Below, in pieces: positions 8,145 to 16,483 of a stretch of 64,000 nucleotides of DNA (position 1 is its first letter; every line of letters starts with the position of its first letter). The position numbers and the translations under genes were made by a program. Below the pieces are notes generated by a model. The model had not been told where the DNA came from, did not search any database, and saw only the letters and a list, made by a program, of their open reading frames with translations. The stretch spans positions 62,001 through 126,000 of the IMG/VR virus record IMGVR_UViG_3300010334_000023, one strand, 5' to 3'. The stretch is from a virus.

Positions 8145-9173
8145 TCAAGCAGCCCTGCGATGGCAGCTCTTGGCAACCACTGACTGCCAGTTGCGCGGCA
8201 TGGCTTTACGCATGTCGCTGATCTTGAGGATCATGCGCAGGCTGAGCTCGCGAAGGTTATCCGCATGTGTCATGACATAATCAAGTACTTCAGATTTTTC
8301 CTGCTCATTGAACCCATAATTGCGCAGCATGTCGTGGCGTTCCACGGTGTTGCGGATGTGAATGAGCTTCTCGCGCTGAGAGTCAATGCCCAGATCCATG
8401 TAGTGGCAGCGGCTCACGATGGCTTCCAAATGGTTCTTCAAGCGCTCGCTGCGTACCTGATCAAACTTGAGGTTGGTGATGAACACGATGCCACCCTTGT
8501 ACTCGAAGCTGTTGGGCACACCGCTCTTCTCCAGTGCCAAACTGCGATGGTTGTAGCTGATGCGACGAGTCTTCTTGCTGTCCAGAGCAGCCTTGAGCAA
8601 GTTGAGGCAGTCCTCATCATAGAGCACGTTGTCGCAGTCATCAAACACCAGCACCTGTCCTTCCTCACGGAAGTAGTAGAGCTTCTCTACCAGCATGCTA
8701 GCACTGCATCCACCGCTGATCACTTCGTACATCTGTCCCATGCCATTCAAGCGGCCCAGCACGTCCAGCGTGTCATGCAGCGTGGTCTCCACAGTGTAGC
8801 TCTTACCAATACCAGCTGGACCACTCACAACCAAACCCTTGACGATGTTAGCCGCAACCGCGCGGCTCATGTCTTCGAGAATATCAAAAGTCTCTTGCAG
8901 TTCCTTGCGGATCTGATCATCTGTGCGAGCCTGCTCTGCTACTGGTGCCTTGGCTGCTGTGTGCAGCTCGCCAACATAGCTAATGTGAGCAGAATCGTTC
9001 ACATAGATGCGGTTGCGTCCCGCACGCAAGCCAGGTACATCTGCGCCATCTACCGTGATATAGATGCCGTCCTTGTCGCGCTTCTGCGTCTCAAGCAGCT
9101 TGAGAGAGACATTGCTTACGCTGGCTCCGCCGCGTGTGCGACCCTCTGTAACGTGTACGTAGCTTGCTGACAT
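8145..9173 (-). CDS. AAA+ family ATPase, phage type
   Basis: 342 aa from the ATG at 9173, which has GGAG about 9 nt upstream; in-frame extension to 9218 lacks support. Walker A GPAGIGKS lies near residues 118-125 and Walker B VLVFDDCD near 174-181. A sensor-like segment (GGIVFITNL, about 235) and a basic C terminus follow. The N-terminal 100 residues are a separate basic/polar domain with no known motif. The layout fits a single-domain AAA+ motor similar in size to clamp loaders or primase/helicase loaders, but no specific function can be assigned. It is the first gene after an early-type promoter (9207-9234). Confidence 0.75.
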   Translation of the reverse strand: MSASYVHVTEGRTRGGASVSNVSLKLLETQKRDKDGIYITVDGADVPGLRAGRNRIYVNDSAHISYVGELHTAAKAPVAEQARTDDQIRKELQETFDILEDMSRAVAANIVKGLVVSGPAGIGKSYTVETTLHDTLDVLGRLNGMGQMYEVISGGCSASMLVEKLYYFREEGQVLVFDDCDNVLYDEDCLNLLKAALDSKKTRRISYNHRSLALEKSGVPNSFEYKGGIVFITNLKFDQVRSERLKNHLEAIVSRCHYMDLGIDSQREKLIHIRNTVERHDMLRNYGFNEQEKSEVLDYVMTHADNLRELSLRMILKISDMRKAMPRNWQSVVAKSCHRRAA

Positions 9174-9206
9174 GCTTTTGGCTCCGTTGTGCTCTCGTAT
9201 GTCCAT

Positions 9207-9234
9207 ACAATAGCACAATATGAGGTGCTGTCAA
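9207..9234 (-). promoter_or_regulatory. Early (sigma-70-type) promoter, type A
   Basis: Minus strand TTGACA (9229-9234), 16-nt spacer, TATTGT (9207-9212), preceded by an AAAAAACC tract at 9237-9244. The block from the A-tract through TTGACAGC is identical to the one at 35811-35828 except for two bases, which supports a real phage early-promoter class. It drives the AAA+ ATPase gene. Confidence 0.7.
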
Positions 9235-9235
9235 G

Positions 9236-9290
9236 CGGTTTTTTCAGCATTATAGGCTTGAAATCATTGATGAAAATAGTGAAAAAACCG
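9236..9290. repeat. 11-bp perfect inverted repeat flanking 33 nt
   Basis: CGGTTTTTTCA (9236-9246) is the exact reverse complement of TGAAAAAACCG (9280-9290). The left arm includes the A-tract of the early promoter. It lies between the UvsY-like gene and the promoter of the ATPase gene, so it may be a terminator for the UvsY-like transcript (the minus strand ends in a T-run) or a protein-binding site. Confidence 0.6.
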
Positions 9291-9307
9291 TTAAAAATAC
9301 CGCAGAT

Positions 9308-9772
9308 TCAGCCTCGAGTGTCCAGATGCGCATCTTCCATGCCCTGTATGCGCAGGCGCACGATATTGCTGATCTGGAACTGCTTCACGTCGAGGCCTTT
9401 GATCAGTGCCAGATACTTGTTGCGCACAAGCGCAACTTCGTTGATCAGCGTGGCCATGGTGACCACGTCATCTTCCCCATCGATGTACTTTTCGATGCTG
9501 CGATCAGTAAGCTCGCGCTGATAGCGTTCCAGATACCTGCGATAGTGATCGCTGCGTAGCTTATCATACTTTATGTTTAGATGCTTGAGTATGGCTTCAA
9601 CTTCCTGCAGCTGTCCAAAGCGATAGGCCATTATGCCGCTGAGTTCTTGGGCGGCTCTTTCGATGCCGCCCACGATCTTGGCTTCGACCCAGGAACCTTC
9701 CAGCTGATGTTGATACCAATCGATCGCATCTGGCAGCATAGCCATGTCATCGACGACTCGATTATACCACAT
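9308..9772 (-). CDS. uvsY: UvsY-like recombination mediator
   Basis: 154 aa, highly helical and charged. The C-terminal region (ALVRNKYLALIKGLDVKQF then QISNIVRLRIQG) resembles the end of T4-like UvsY proteins, and the middle (KLRSDHYRRYLERYQREL, EKYIDGEDDV) fits the basic helix followed by an acidic turn. T4 UvsY loads UvsX onto gp32-coated ssDNA. It lies 460 nt downstream of uvsX in the same leftward block, which supports the call. Start ATG 9772; ATG 9745 is a weaker alternative. Assignment rests on pattern and neighbourhood. Confidence 0.6.
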   Translation of the reverse strand: MWYNRVVDDMAMLPDAIDWYQHQLEGSWVEAKIVGGIERAAQELSGIMAYRFGQLQEVEAILKHLNIKYDKLRSDHYRRYLERYQRELTDRSIEKYIDGEDDVVTMATLINEVALVRNKYLALIKGLDVKQFQISNIVRLRIQGMEDAHLDTRG

Positions 9773-9785
9773 GATTTATACTCGG

Positions 9786-9977
9786 TTATGTACCAAACTT
9801 ATTGTAAAGTTCCCAGAGCTTCCAGTCCATCTGATGAAGGCACTGCAGCATGGCAAACTGTACTTCTAGTTGAGCAGCTGCGATATCTGTCATATCTCGG
9901 CTATCAAGCGCAGAGTCAACTCGCTTCTGTAGCTGGTCTATGAAAACGTCCTGTGACTCGTTCTTTTGCCTGGTCAT
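9786..9977 (-). CDS. Small helical protein of unknown function
   Basis: 63 aa from ATG 9977 (an overlapping TTG at 9986 is possible). Sequence is amphipathic helix throughout (VFIDQLQKRVDSALDSRDM, AAAQLEVQFAMLQCLHQMD, ELYNKFG). It lies between the UvsY-like gene and the small gene after uvsX, with short gaps, so it is part of the uvsX transcription unit. GAGGA lies about 12 nt upstream. No family recognised. Confidence 0.55.
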   Translation of the reverse strand: MTRQKNESQDVFIDQLQKRVDSALDSRDMTDIAAAQLEVQFAMLQCLHQMDWKLWELYNKFGT

Positions 9978-9982
9978 GTCTA

Positions 9983-10228
9983 TCAATCATCCTCATAGTC
10001 AAGATCATATTCATAATCTTCTTCCACTGGTTCACCAGTATAATGCGCATCGATGGCACTGTCAAGGTGATCATCTTCGCCTTTTATGGCTTCAAAATCA
10101 TCTCGATCCATGCCTTTGTCTGCGAAGATGTTGACCAATCTCCTAGCCATGTCTTCTCTCTTGTTGTTTGGAAGGAGGTCATTGACCACCTCCCAGACTT
10201 CTAATAGCAGGCTTGCTCCGATTTCCAT
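9983..10228 (-). CDS. Small acidic protein conserved downstream of uvsX in T4-like phages
   Basis: 81 aa: a hydrophobic amphipathic N-terminal half (ASLLLEVWEVVNDLLPNNKR, DMARRLVNIFADKG) and a strongly acidic tail (PVEEDYEYDLDYEDD). I recall similar small proteins directly after uvsX in T4-like cyanophages, function unknown. ATG 10228 has GGAGGA 7 nt upstream and the gene starts 3 nt after the uvsX stop, so translation is probably coupled. Confidence 0.75.
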   Translation of the reverse strand: MEIGASLLLEVWEVVNDLLPNNKREDMARRLVNIFADKGMDRDDFEAIKGEDDHLDSAIDAHYTGEPVEEDYEYDLDYEDD

Positions 10229-10231
10229 CTA

Positions 10232-11317
10232 TCAATCCTCCGATGTTGCGGAATCCATGTTGTCTGGATCAACTTCGAGTTCCAAGACTGGGGTTATCTT
10301 AGTCTCGTCCCATTCAGTCATGATCAGATCCAACAGCTCGTCGGTGACACCAGACCGGAAATACTTATGTTCCTTGCCTGTCTTGTCGGTGTACTTGAGC
10401 TTGTTGCCGTCCTTGACCAACACGCCCTTCTTTTCGAACATCTCGATCAGACCGCTATATTCGTTCATGCCAGTGTCCCAAGGGATCTTGATCTCCACGC
10501 TTTCAAACGGCTTGTTGTAGCGTGTCTTCATGATCTTGCAGGCTGCACGGATACCGCGCACGTCTGTGACCTTCTTGCCATCCTCATCTTCCTTGAGCTT
10601 GAGCTTGCGCATGGCTACCACGATAGAGCTTGCATACACAAATCCCTGACCGCCTGAGATCTTGTCATCCGGATCAAACATGTCTTGGCTGGCATAGGTG
10701 TGGTTGGTAACCACTAATCCAACGTCATACTCACCAAACATGTTCACGCAGTTGCGCACCAGTGCTGCCAGTGCCTTGGGCTTGCGACCCATGTCACCCT
10801 TCATCTCACCAGCTTCGAATTGGTTCACGTCGGTGGGTGTCAGCAGCATGCCCAGACTGTCCAGCACGAACAGGATCTTTGGACGCTCTTCTGGGTCAAC
10901 CTTGTCAAACCTGCTCTTGTAGTCTTTCATGAAGTCGCTGACCAAGCGAGCAACGTCGTCGATCATGGCCATGTTTACTTTGAGCAGCTTCTCATCACTC
11001 GTATCAACGCCCAGTGGCTTGAGCCAGTTCTCGTCAAGTGCGTTCTCTGTATCGATCAAGATCGGGAACACACCCGCTCGCTGAGCGTTTCTTATGACGT
11101 TGCCTGAGCAGATATAGCTTTTGCCGGAACCAGATTGTCCAGCAAACATGGTGACCTTGCCCAACGGGATACCGTTCTTGAAGTCACCACTGATAGCATA
11201 GTTTAGAGCGTAATTACCGCTGTGGATCCAAGTCTTAGGATCATGGAATCCAAGGCTGAGACTAGGGATAGTCTTGGCGATGTCCTTCCTGAATTTACTG
11301 ATGTCAAATGGCTTCAC
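10232..11317 (-). CDS. uvsX: UvsX RecA-like recombinase
   Basis: 361-aa RecA/UvsX strand-exchange protein. Walker A GQSGSGKS spans residues 60-67, the catalytic glutamate region follows (IDTENALDENW, 88-99), and Walker B ILFVLDSLG lies at 148-156. The L2-like stretch and the acidic C-terminal tail are present. UvsX pairs homologous DNA during recombination-dependent replication and repair, working with gp32 and UvsY. The start is GTG at 11317: AGGAGC lies 6 nt upstream and the next ATG would cut off conserved N-terminal sequence. It lies 64 nt downstream of gene 32, separated by a perfect hairpin. Confidence 0.95.
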   Translation of the reverse strand: MKPFDISKFRKDIAKTIPSLSLGFHDPKTWIHSGNYALNYAISGDFKNGIPLGKVTMFAGQSGSGKSYICSGNVIRNAQRAGVFPILIDTENALDENWLKPLGVDTSDEKLLKVNMAMIDDVARLVSDFMKDYKSRFDKVDPEERPKILFVLDSLGMLLTPTDVNQFEAGEMKGDMGRKPKALAALVRNCVNMFGEYDVGLVVTNHTYASQDMFDPDDKISGGQGFVYASSIVVAMRKLKLKEDEDGKKVTDVRGIRAACKIMKTRYNKPFESVEIKIPWDTGMNEYSGLIEMFEKKGVLVKDGNKLKYTDKTGKEHKYFRSGVTDELLDLIMTEWDETKITPVLELEVDPDNMDSATSED

Positions 11318-11340
11318 TTTTTGCTCCTGTGATCATGTGG

Positions 11341-11369
11341 CAGGATGGGCGATTTGCTCGCCCATCCTG
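11341..11369 (-). terminator. 12-bp perfect hairpin between gene 32 and uvsX
   Basis: CAGGATGGGCGA, loop TTTGC, TCGCCCATCCTG. There is no U-run on either side, so this is an attenuator or RNA-stability element after the gene 32 stop rather than a classical terminator. Confidence 0.5.
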
Positions 11370-11381
11370 TGTGTTATTGGA

Positions 11382-12434
11382 TTAGGATTGACCGCCGAGC
11401 TTGCGAGCGCGGATGGCTGCCAGGATAGCATCAGGAGAGTTTAATGTTGGCTTTTCTGCTGCTGGTGCTGCTGGTGCTGCTGCCTTGGGCGGATCCACAT
11501 CAAATGGAGCTTCGTCCACTGGAGCTGCCTTTGGAGCCGCACGTTCCATGATGCTGGCTGCTGTGACTGGTTTGGTCACAGGAGTTGCTGTGGTGTTAGC
11601 AGCAACATCGTTGTTGCTAGCAAACGCATCCATGCGCATGCCGTTTGGACGATAGAACTGTCCCCAACGATCTGCGTCATAGAGATCCTCGTTCACCGAT
11701 GCTTCAAACATCTCCATGATTGCTGCGAGATGCGCATCATCCGGCTTCTTTGGCAGGAAGCTGTTGAGCGTGAACAGTCCATGCTTTTCAATGGCGCTGA
11801 GTTCATCAACGTTGAGAGCACGTTCCTTCATAGACCAAGATGAGCTGCTATAATTGGCATACCCACCCTTAGTTGTCTTAGACAGGTAGAAATCACGTCC
11901 AGATTCGTAATCAGTAGGGCTATTCTCAAGATCCTGACGCATAAGGATCGCCTTAATAGCATCAAACACGCTAGGATTGATGATAAATCTCCGGATTGGA
12001 TTTTCCGGCGTGTTATCATCCTTGTTAGGATTCTGCGTGACAAAACCCTGGAACACATAGCTCTTCTTCCGCCAGTACTTGCGAGCCATATCTTCCAAAG
12101 TAGGATCCTTCCACCACGGACGTGTTTCGGCTGCGATGGGGCAGCTGCCTGGCTTCCACATGTCCATGCAAGGTACTTGCACTTCAACTGGACGAGCATC
12201 ATTTTGCCCCTTGACTCCAGGGAATGGAATCTTGATGATGAGTCGTTCCACCCAGAAGAAGTCGTTGGTGTCGTCGCCGTCCGGCAGAAACCTCAGAGTG
12301 GCAGTTGAGCCCTCTGGGTTGTTCCAAAACGGATAAATGGAGTTGTCGCCGGTAAATTGGCCGCCACGCGAGCGGTCTTTGCGAGCCTGCTGCTCTAACA
12401 GCTTGGCTTGGATTTCTTTAAGATTCAGTCCCAT
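11382..12434 (-). CDS. 32: gp32 single-stranded DNA-binding protein
   Basis: 350 aa with the T4 gp32 plan: basic N-terminal cooperativity arm (LEQQARKDRSRGGQF), an OB-fold core with the aromatic and lysine-rich segment WVERLIIKIPF then VPCMDMWKPGSCP, and a C-terminal acidic/Ala-Pro-rich linker ending in a short basic tip. Only two of the usual zinc ligands (Cys in CMDMWKPGSC) are obvious, so the zinc site may be altered. gp32 coats replication-fork ssDNA and recruits UvsX/UvsY. Start ATG 12434 has AGGAGG 9 nt upstream. The gene is preceded by overlapping early and late promoter motifs at 12515-12545, fitting its need throughout infection. Confidence 0.88.
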   Translation of the reverse strand: MGLNLKEIQAKLLEQQARKDRSRGGQFTGDNSIYPFWNNPEGSTATLRFLPDGDDTNDFFWVERLIIKIPFPGVKGQNDARPVEVQVPCMDMWKPGSCPIAAETRPWWKDPTLEDMARKYWRKKSYVFQGFVTQNPNKDDNTPENPIRRFIINPSVFDAIKAILMRQDLENSPTDYESGRDFYLSKTTKGGYANYSSSSWSMKERALNVDELSAIEKHGLFTLNSFLPKKPDDAHLAAIMEMFEASVNEDLYDADRWGQFYRPNGMRMDAFASNNDVAANTTATPVTKPVTAASIMERAAPKAAPVDEAPFDVDPPKAAAPAAPAAEKPTLNSPDAILAAIRARKLGGQS

Positions 12435-12514
12435 GATATGTGCCTCCTATGTGTGCTTTCATGTGCCTAATTGTGCTATAGACAGCCCGCAACACCTGTT
12501 GCTGACTGACAGTT

Positions 12515-12545
12515 TATTTATGCCGCAGCGATTGTCAAGTGTCAA
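12515..12545 (-). promoter_or_regulatory. Overlapping early and late promoters of gene 32
   Basis: Minus strand TTGACA (12540-12545), 17-nt spacer, CATAAA (12517-12522); the same CATAAATA also contains a perfect late ATAAATA element (12515-12521). A second TTGACA lies at 12533-12538. The ATG of gene 32 is 80 nt downstream. One -10 region could serve both host sigma and gp55. Confidence 0.55.
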
Positions 12546-12596
12546 TCTGCTATCTAAGTTTTCAGTGGAGAATTGGATTGGTGACAGCCGCATGCA

Positions 12597-13619
12597 TTAC
12601 ATAATGCCGGCTAGTTCCTCTAGTCGCAAGAGCTCTTGATCCATCTCTGAACTAGGTACAGTGATGCGGTAACCATGGCTTACCAAATACCTAGCAGCAG
12701 TTTCTAACGCATCCATGTTGGGGACATCCGACTTCTCGCAACCACAAGTTTCGGCTAGCCTATCCCGCAATTCTATCACTTGTTCAGCTGGTGAACTCAT
12801 TGTGCTGCTGGCTAGCTTGGTAATGCCAGTGGCATAACCCTTGCTGCCACTGAGCCTCTTGCTTTCTTTGGCAAGTTGCTCTAGTGCACCCTTGACATGA
12901 AGACCAAGCTCTTGATCTTTGTTACGCATCAGCTTGTTAGCACGCTTGAGCTTGATGTAATCCTCGCTCATGCGCATGATAGCTTTAGCAGTCTGGTCAC
13001 CAAAACGACCATCGTTGGCAAGATGCCGTGCCATAGCCCTGGCGCCCGCTATATGAGCATGGGGATAAGCAAAGCGCTCGCCCATCTTGGTCTCTATGAA
13101 TATGTTCTTGATGTGGCGCCAACGACTGCCCTTCTTCTCTTCGTTCACGGGATCAGTATGGCGTATGATCAGCTTGCTATTGCCTATCTGCTGGTAACTG
13201 CTCTTGGTGCTACCGTAAGGCTTGCTGATATCGCGGCTCTCTTGGATGTTGTTCACAGCATCTTCCCTGGGATCAATGTCATGATCAAACTTATACCAGT
13301 TCACACTGATGTTTTCCTTGTCACCAACATTGACTTGCATGCTGTCCTTGATCTTGATGACTGTGTTAAAATCCTTATCGTTAACTAGATTAGGCGTCTT
13401 GATATCCATGTGGCTACTGGCATCCTCGTCATGCAGCGTCACTAATATGTTAAAGCTGTCCAGTTTTGGATCACTGCTTGGTATGGTAGCAAAGAATCTA
13501 GTGGCTTCATGTGGATCCATGGTCTTGCTGCCGCCTTTGTCAAACATCTGCGTGCGATAGCCGTTGCCTCGCAGTATGCCAAAGATCTTATCGCCTATGA
13601 TGTCCCAGTTGTGATTCAT
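12597..13619 (-). CDS. Virion- or packaging-associated protein of unknown function
   Basis: 340 aa, no recognised enzyme motif. The N-terminal 120 residues look like an alpha/beta domain, followed by a polar stretch and a helical central region (MARHLANDGRFGDQTAKAIM, residues about 207-226) rich in K and R. A single CGC pair lies near the C terminus. It sits 17 nt downstream of the terminase large-subunit stop and has its own late element (13627-13633) only 7 nt before ATG 13619, with no Shine-Dalgarno between. Similar proteins occur near terminase genes in aquatic T4-like phages as I recall; the function is unknown. Confidence 0.65.
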   Translation of the reverse strand: MNHNWDIIGDKIFGILRGNGYRTQMFDKGGSKTMDPHEATRFFATIPSSDPKLDSFNILVTLHDEDASSHMDIKTPNLVNDKDFNTVIKIKDSMQVNVGDKENISVNWYKFDHDIDPREDAVNNIQESRDISKPYGSTKSSYQQIGNSKLIIRHTDPVNEEKKGSRWRHIKNIFIETKMGERFAYPHAHIAGARAMARHLANDGRFGDQTAKAIMRMSEDYIKLKRANKLMRNKDQELGLHVKGALEQLAKESKRLSGSKGYATGITKLASSTMSSPAEQVIELRDRLAETCGCEKSDVPNMDALETAARYLVSHGYRITVPSSEMDQELLRLEELAGIM

Positions 13620-13626
13620 GATGCTA

Positions 13627-13633
13627 TATTTAG
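13627..13633 (-). promoter_or_regulatory. Late promoter (CTAAATA), start-proximal
   Basis: Minus-strand CTAAATA ends 7 nt before the ATG at 13619. A transcript starting about 6 nt downstream of the element would be almost leaderless. Confidence 0.45.
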
Positions 13634-13636
13634 CTG

Positions 13637-15223
13637 TTAGAAGCCTAGGCTGATGGGCATTGGTTCCTGAACGTCCTCGACAAACTCGTCTTTCATGAGA
13701 TTGCCAAAGTTCTCATCCCAGCGAGTGACCATCTGCATCATGCGCACACACAGTATGGTGGCCATCACGGCATCATCGTGCTCTCCAACCTTGCCTTCAA
13801 AGCTGTTGCCCTTGGAAACAAAGAACTTCAGCTGTCTGACCAATTGCTTGCTGCGCAAAACCAGCTTGTTGCTTTCTATGAGGCTCTTCATCTTGGTGCA
13901 GGCCATGGCCTTGCTGCGCACGTTGGTGTTCAGGCCTCGACGCAGCCTGCTCACTCCCTTGACCTTTGGTTCATGCAACCATATGGCATTAAAGTTTTCT
14001 TCACCGATCTCGTCTATGCTCACGATAGCTGCTTCGCCCCAGCTGTTGTTTTCCAGAGTGAAGTATATCTCTGGTTCACTACGCTGTTCATTGCTCTTGC
14101 GCATCTCAGCATGTATGAAGTTGATGATGCCTTGCATGGTCTTGACCTGCTGAGGTATGCTGGTACGATTGTGGTTCCACTCTGCCACCTGTGCCATGTC
14201 CGGAAGGCTGAAGACCTGTATGCAGCTGTGATCTTTGCCCACACCAGCACTGGGATCCAGAGCCACCAGGTAAGTCTTGTTGGGTTTGATCTGATCATAC
14301 CAGCGTGTCTGACCGGTCTTGAACAAAGGTTCGGTACCCTGAAGCTGCAGCAGCGTGGCCGCATTGATCAGAGTCTCATCAGCTGTGATGAACTCAACCC
14401 CGTACTCTCGCCTAAATCGGTCTATACCGATCTTGGCACGCTCTTTATCTGCCCAGACTTCATCCCTGCCTGGCACTTCGCTGTAGTGAGCTGTGAATGC
14501 CGCAAAGCCGTTCACACCCAGGCCATCTGGTGTGTCATTGCCATAATCATCCACTGTCTTGTTGGCACCAAACCAAATCTCTGCGAACTTGTCCTCGTCA
14601 CTGTTGGGTGTGCTGGTGATGATGCACTTACCACCAGTTGCTAGAGTAGGACTCATAGCAGTCCAAAATTCTTCTGCGATACGCGGCTTCACGAACGCAA
14701 ACTCATCCAAATACAGCAGCGAGATACTCATGCCGCGCCCGCTATCTGGAGTTGTTGTAGTTGCCTTGATACGAGATCCATTATCGAACTTGATGTCCTG
14801 CACATTATATATGGCAACACCGGCACGTATCCAATCTGGCAGTTCTTCATAGGCAAACTTCACGCGATCCATGATCTCATTGGCTGCGCGGAACTTGTTG
14901 GCCGCTATCAACACCGTGACATCTTTGTTGAACATAGCATACCATAACAGATAACCCGCTGCCGTGGTAGTCTTGCCACTCTGCCGTGGCAAAAGTGCTA
15001 TCACGCTGGTATTCTTCCAGTATGCGTGTACCAAACGCTTCTGATAATCATATGCTTCAAATGCCATGCGACCTTTGGTAGGATGCTGTATCTTCATGTA
15101 ATTTTCCATGAAATACAGAGGGTCCTTGGCACAGCGTGCTATCTCGCGGATCTGTTCAGCCGTGTAGGCAGTCTTCTTGTTAGCCTGCTTTACTATCTGG
15201 AAATCTATGTCAGTCTTAGCCAT
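13637..15223 (-). CDS. 17: gp17 terminase large subunit (packaging ATPase-nuclease)
   Basis: 528 aa. The ATPase domain carries a Walker A of terminase type, LLPRQSGKTTTA (residues 77-88), Walker B with catalytic glutamate LLYLDEFAF (169-177) and coupling motif TSTPN (203-207). The nuclease domain carries VALDPSAGVGKD (Asp323) and the C-terminal GEHDDAVMA (about residue 485), the RNase H-fold acidic residues. gp17 docks on the portal, pumps DNA into the prohead and cuts headfuls. It is somewhat shorter than T4 gp17 (610 aa), typical for aquatic T4-likes. ATG 15223 has only a weak ribosome site. It lies 64 nt after the repeat-rich protein gene, with a hairpin in between. Confidence 0.96.
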   Translation of the reverse strand: MAKTDIDFQIVKQANKKTAYTAEQIREIARCAKDPLYFMENYMKIQHPTKGRMAFEAYDYQKRLVHAYWKNTSVIALLPRQSGKTTTAAGYLLWYAMFNKDVTVLIAANKFRAANEIMDRVKFAYEELPDWIRAGVAIYNVQDIKFDNGSRIKATTTTPDSGRGMSISLLYLDEFAFVKPRIAEEFWTAMSPTLATGGKCIITSTPNSDEDKFAEIWFGANKTVDDYGNDTPDGLGVNGFAAFTAHYSEVPGRDEVWADKERAKIGIDRFRREYGVEFITADETLINAATLLQLQGTEPLFKTGQTRWYDQIKPNKTYLVALDPSAGVGKDHSCIQVFSLPDMAQVAEWNHNRTSIPQQVKTMQGIINFIHAEMRKSNEQRSEPEIYFTLENNSWGEAAIVSIDEIGEENFNAIWLHEPKVKGVSRLRRGLNTNVRSKAMACTKMKSLIESNKLVLRSKQLVRQLKFFVSKGNSFEGKVGEHDDAVMATILCVRMMQMVTRWDENFGNLMKDEFVEDVQEPMPISLGF

Positions 15224-15237
15224 GTGTTACTCAAGCG

Positions 15238-15260
15238 AACAGCGGCATATAGCCGCTGTT
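15238..15260 (-). terminator. 9-bp hairpin upstream of gene 17
   Basis: AACAGCGGC, loop ATATA, GCCGCTGTT, in the 63-nt gap before gene 17. No clear U-run; it may modulate read-through from the upstream gene. A TATAAGTA sequence next to it could be a weak late element. Confidence 0.4.
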
Positions 15261-15286
15261 ACTTATATTTGTTAAGCGTTGATCTA

Positions 15287-16480
15287 TCAATTCATCACGT
15301 CTTGACGACCAATATGGCTCAGAGGACTGCGGCTACCATCAGTTACAGGTTCCTCATTGCTGAATGGATCTTTGTCAAACTTATCACGAGAATTAGCTGT
15401 CAATGGGCTTTCTGATCCGTCATTGCTGTGCTCTAAATCAGCTTCTATGAGATAATTTGTGTATTCTTCGTTGAGCACGTTGAACAAGCTGTTGGCGCGC
15501 TGGGCCTGTTCGCTCATAAGCGTGTTATCACCGATCTTACCAAAGCGCTGGTTGATGTGGCGACCTTGATAGATGTAATCTTCGGGGTCAATTGGCTCAC
15601 CGTCTTCTGAATGCTCCGTATGACCATAGTCATGATCAGCATTTTCCATAGCAACTTCTTCACAGGTGCAGTTAGTCTGCGGATTACCACAGTGTGAACA
15701 GGTAGGCTCAGCTGACACACCATAAGGCATGCCGGCTTTTGGTGCCGCTACTACCAATTCAGCGTGAGCATTGCTGCGTCCAACACCGCTCATAGCCAAC
15801 AAGCGCTCTAGGGTATCAAAGTCCTCGTCTGTGGCTGTTACAGTCATGCTCTTATGGCTGCCTTTTTCATCAATGTTCTGTGTCATCACGATGTTCATGC
15901 TCTCACGCAGCTGCTTTTGGCTTTCGTTGTAAGCGTACACAAAACCCTGTGTGTCTGGGCCATTGTTAGTGGCACCGATCGGAGTAAATGGTATTGGGCC
16001 CAGCGGAGCATCCTCTTCCATGCTCGATGACCAGCACTCTTCCATTCCATGCACAGGGCACATCTCGCCTTCTGCCGTCATGTTGCACTCGCCTTCTTCC
16101 ATGTTCTCATGCATCTCGTCGTGCTCGATGTCTTTGGTCACTTCACGTCCGGCACGCTCTGCCTTGTCGTCTTCGCTGCCACGTTTGTGACCATGAATGT
16201 GATCTTTGTGGCGCTCGTCATATTCAATGTCATGAGCAACTCTGCGTCCAGCTTTCTCAGCACGGTCGTCACGAGTATGATCAGACTCTTCATCCATCAT
16301 CTCGCCCCGGCTGTCTTCCATCTGTATGCTGCCCTGATATCCGACGCATTCTTCCATGCCATGCACAGGGCACATCTCGCCCTCAGCTGTCATGTTGCAC
16401 TCTTCAGCTTCAAACACGCTGTCTCTGCGTCCCAAGGACTCTATAGCCCTAAGCTTGCCTAATATGCTATGGAAATCCAT
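15287..16480 (-). CDS. Acidic Cys/His repeat protein next to terminase, unknown function
   Basis: 397 aa. It carries two identical 19-residue blocks ECNMTAEGEMCPVHGMEEC (residues 27-45 and 131-149), each with two flanking Cys and an internal CPVHG, plus two imperfect copies of DD(R/K)AE(K/R)AGR (71- and 104-) followed by His/Asp-rich helices. A third Cys cluster CSHCGNPQTNCTC spans 261-273. These look like small metal-binding modules on an acidic scaffold. The N terminus (MDFHSILGKLRAIESL) is a helix and the C terminus is polar and disordered-looking. ATG 16480 has AAGGG nearby; the gene starts 3 nt after its neighbour. Probably a virion or assembly factor. Confidence 0.6.
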   Translation of the reverse strand: MDFHSILGKLRAIESLGRRDSVFEAEECNMTAEGEMCPVHGMEECVGYQGSIQMEDSRGEMMDEESDHTRDDRAEKAGRRVAHDIEYDERHKDHIHGHKRGSEDDKAERAGREVTKDIEHDEMHENMEEGECNMTAEGEMCPVHGMEECWSSSMEEDAPLGPIPFTPIGATNNGPDTQGFVYAYNESQKQLRESMNIVMTQNIDEKGSHKSMTVTATDEDFDTLERLLAMSGVGRSNAHAELVVAAPKAGMPYGVSAEPTCSHCGNPQTNCTCEEVAMENADHDYGHTEHSEDGEPIDPEDYIYQGRHINQRFGKIGDNTLMSEQAQRANSLFNVLNEEYTNYLIEADLEHSNDGSESPLTANSRDKFDKDPFSNEEPVTDGSRSPLSHIGRQDVMN

Positions 16481-16483
16481 GGT

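Noticed and set aside
8265-9170. 301-codon plus-strand ORF antisense to the AAA+ ATPase gene
   Set aside because: It mirrors the codon pattern of the ATPase gene with clear Walker motifs on the minus strand, and lacks a ribosome site or family features.
13778-14644. 288-codon plus-strand ORF antisense to the terminase gene
   Set aside because: It is an antisense shadow of gene 17, which has all expected catalytic motifs.
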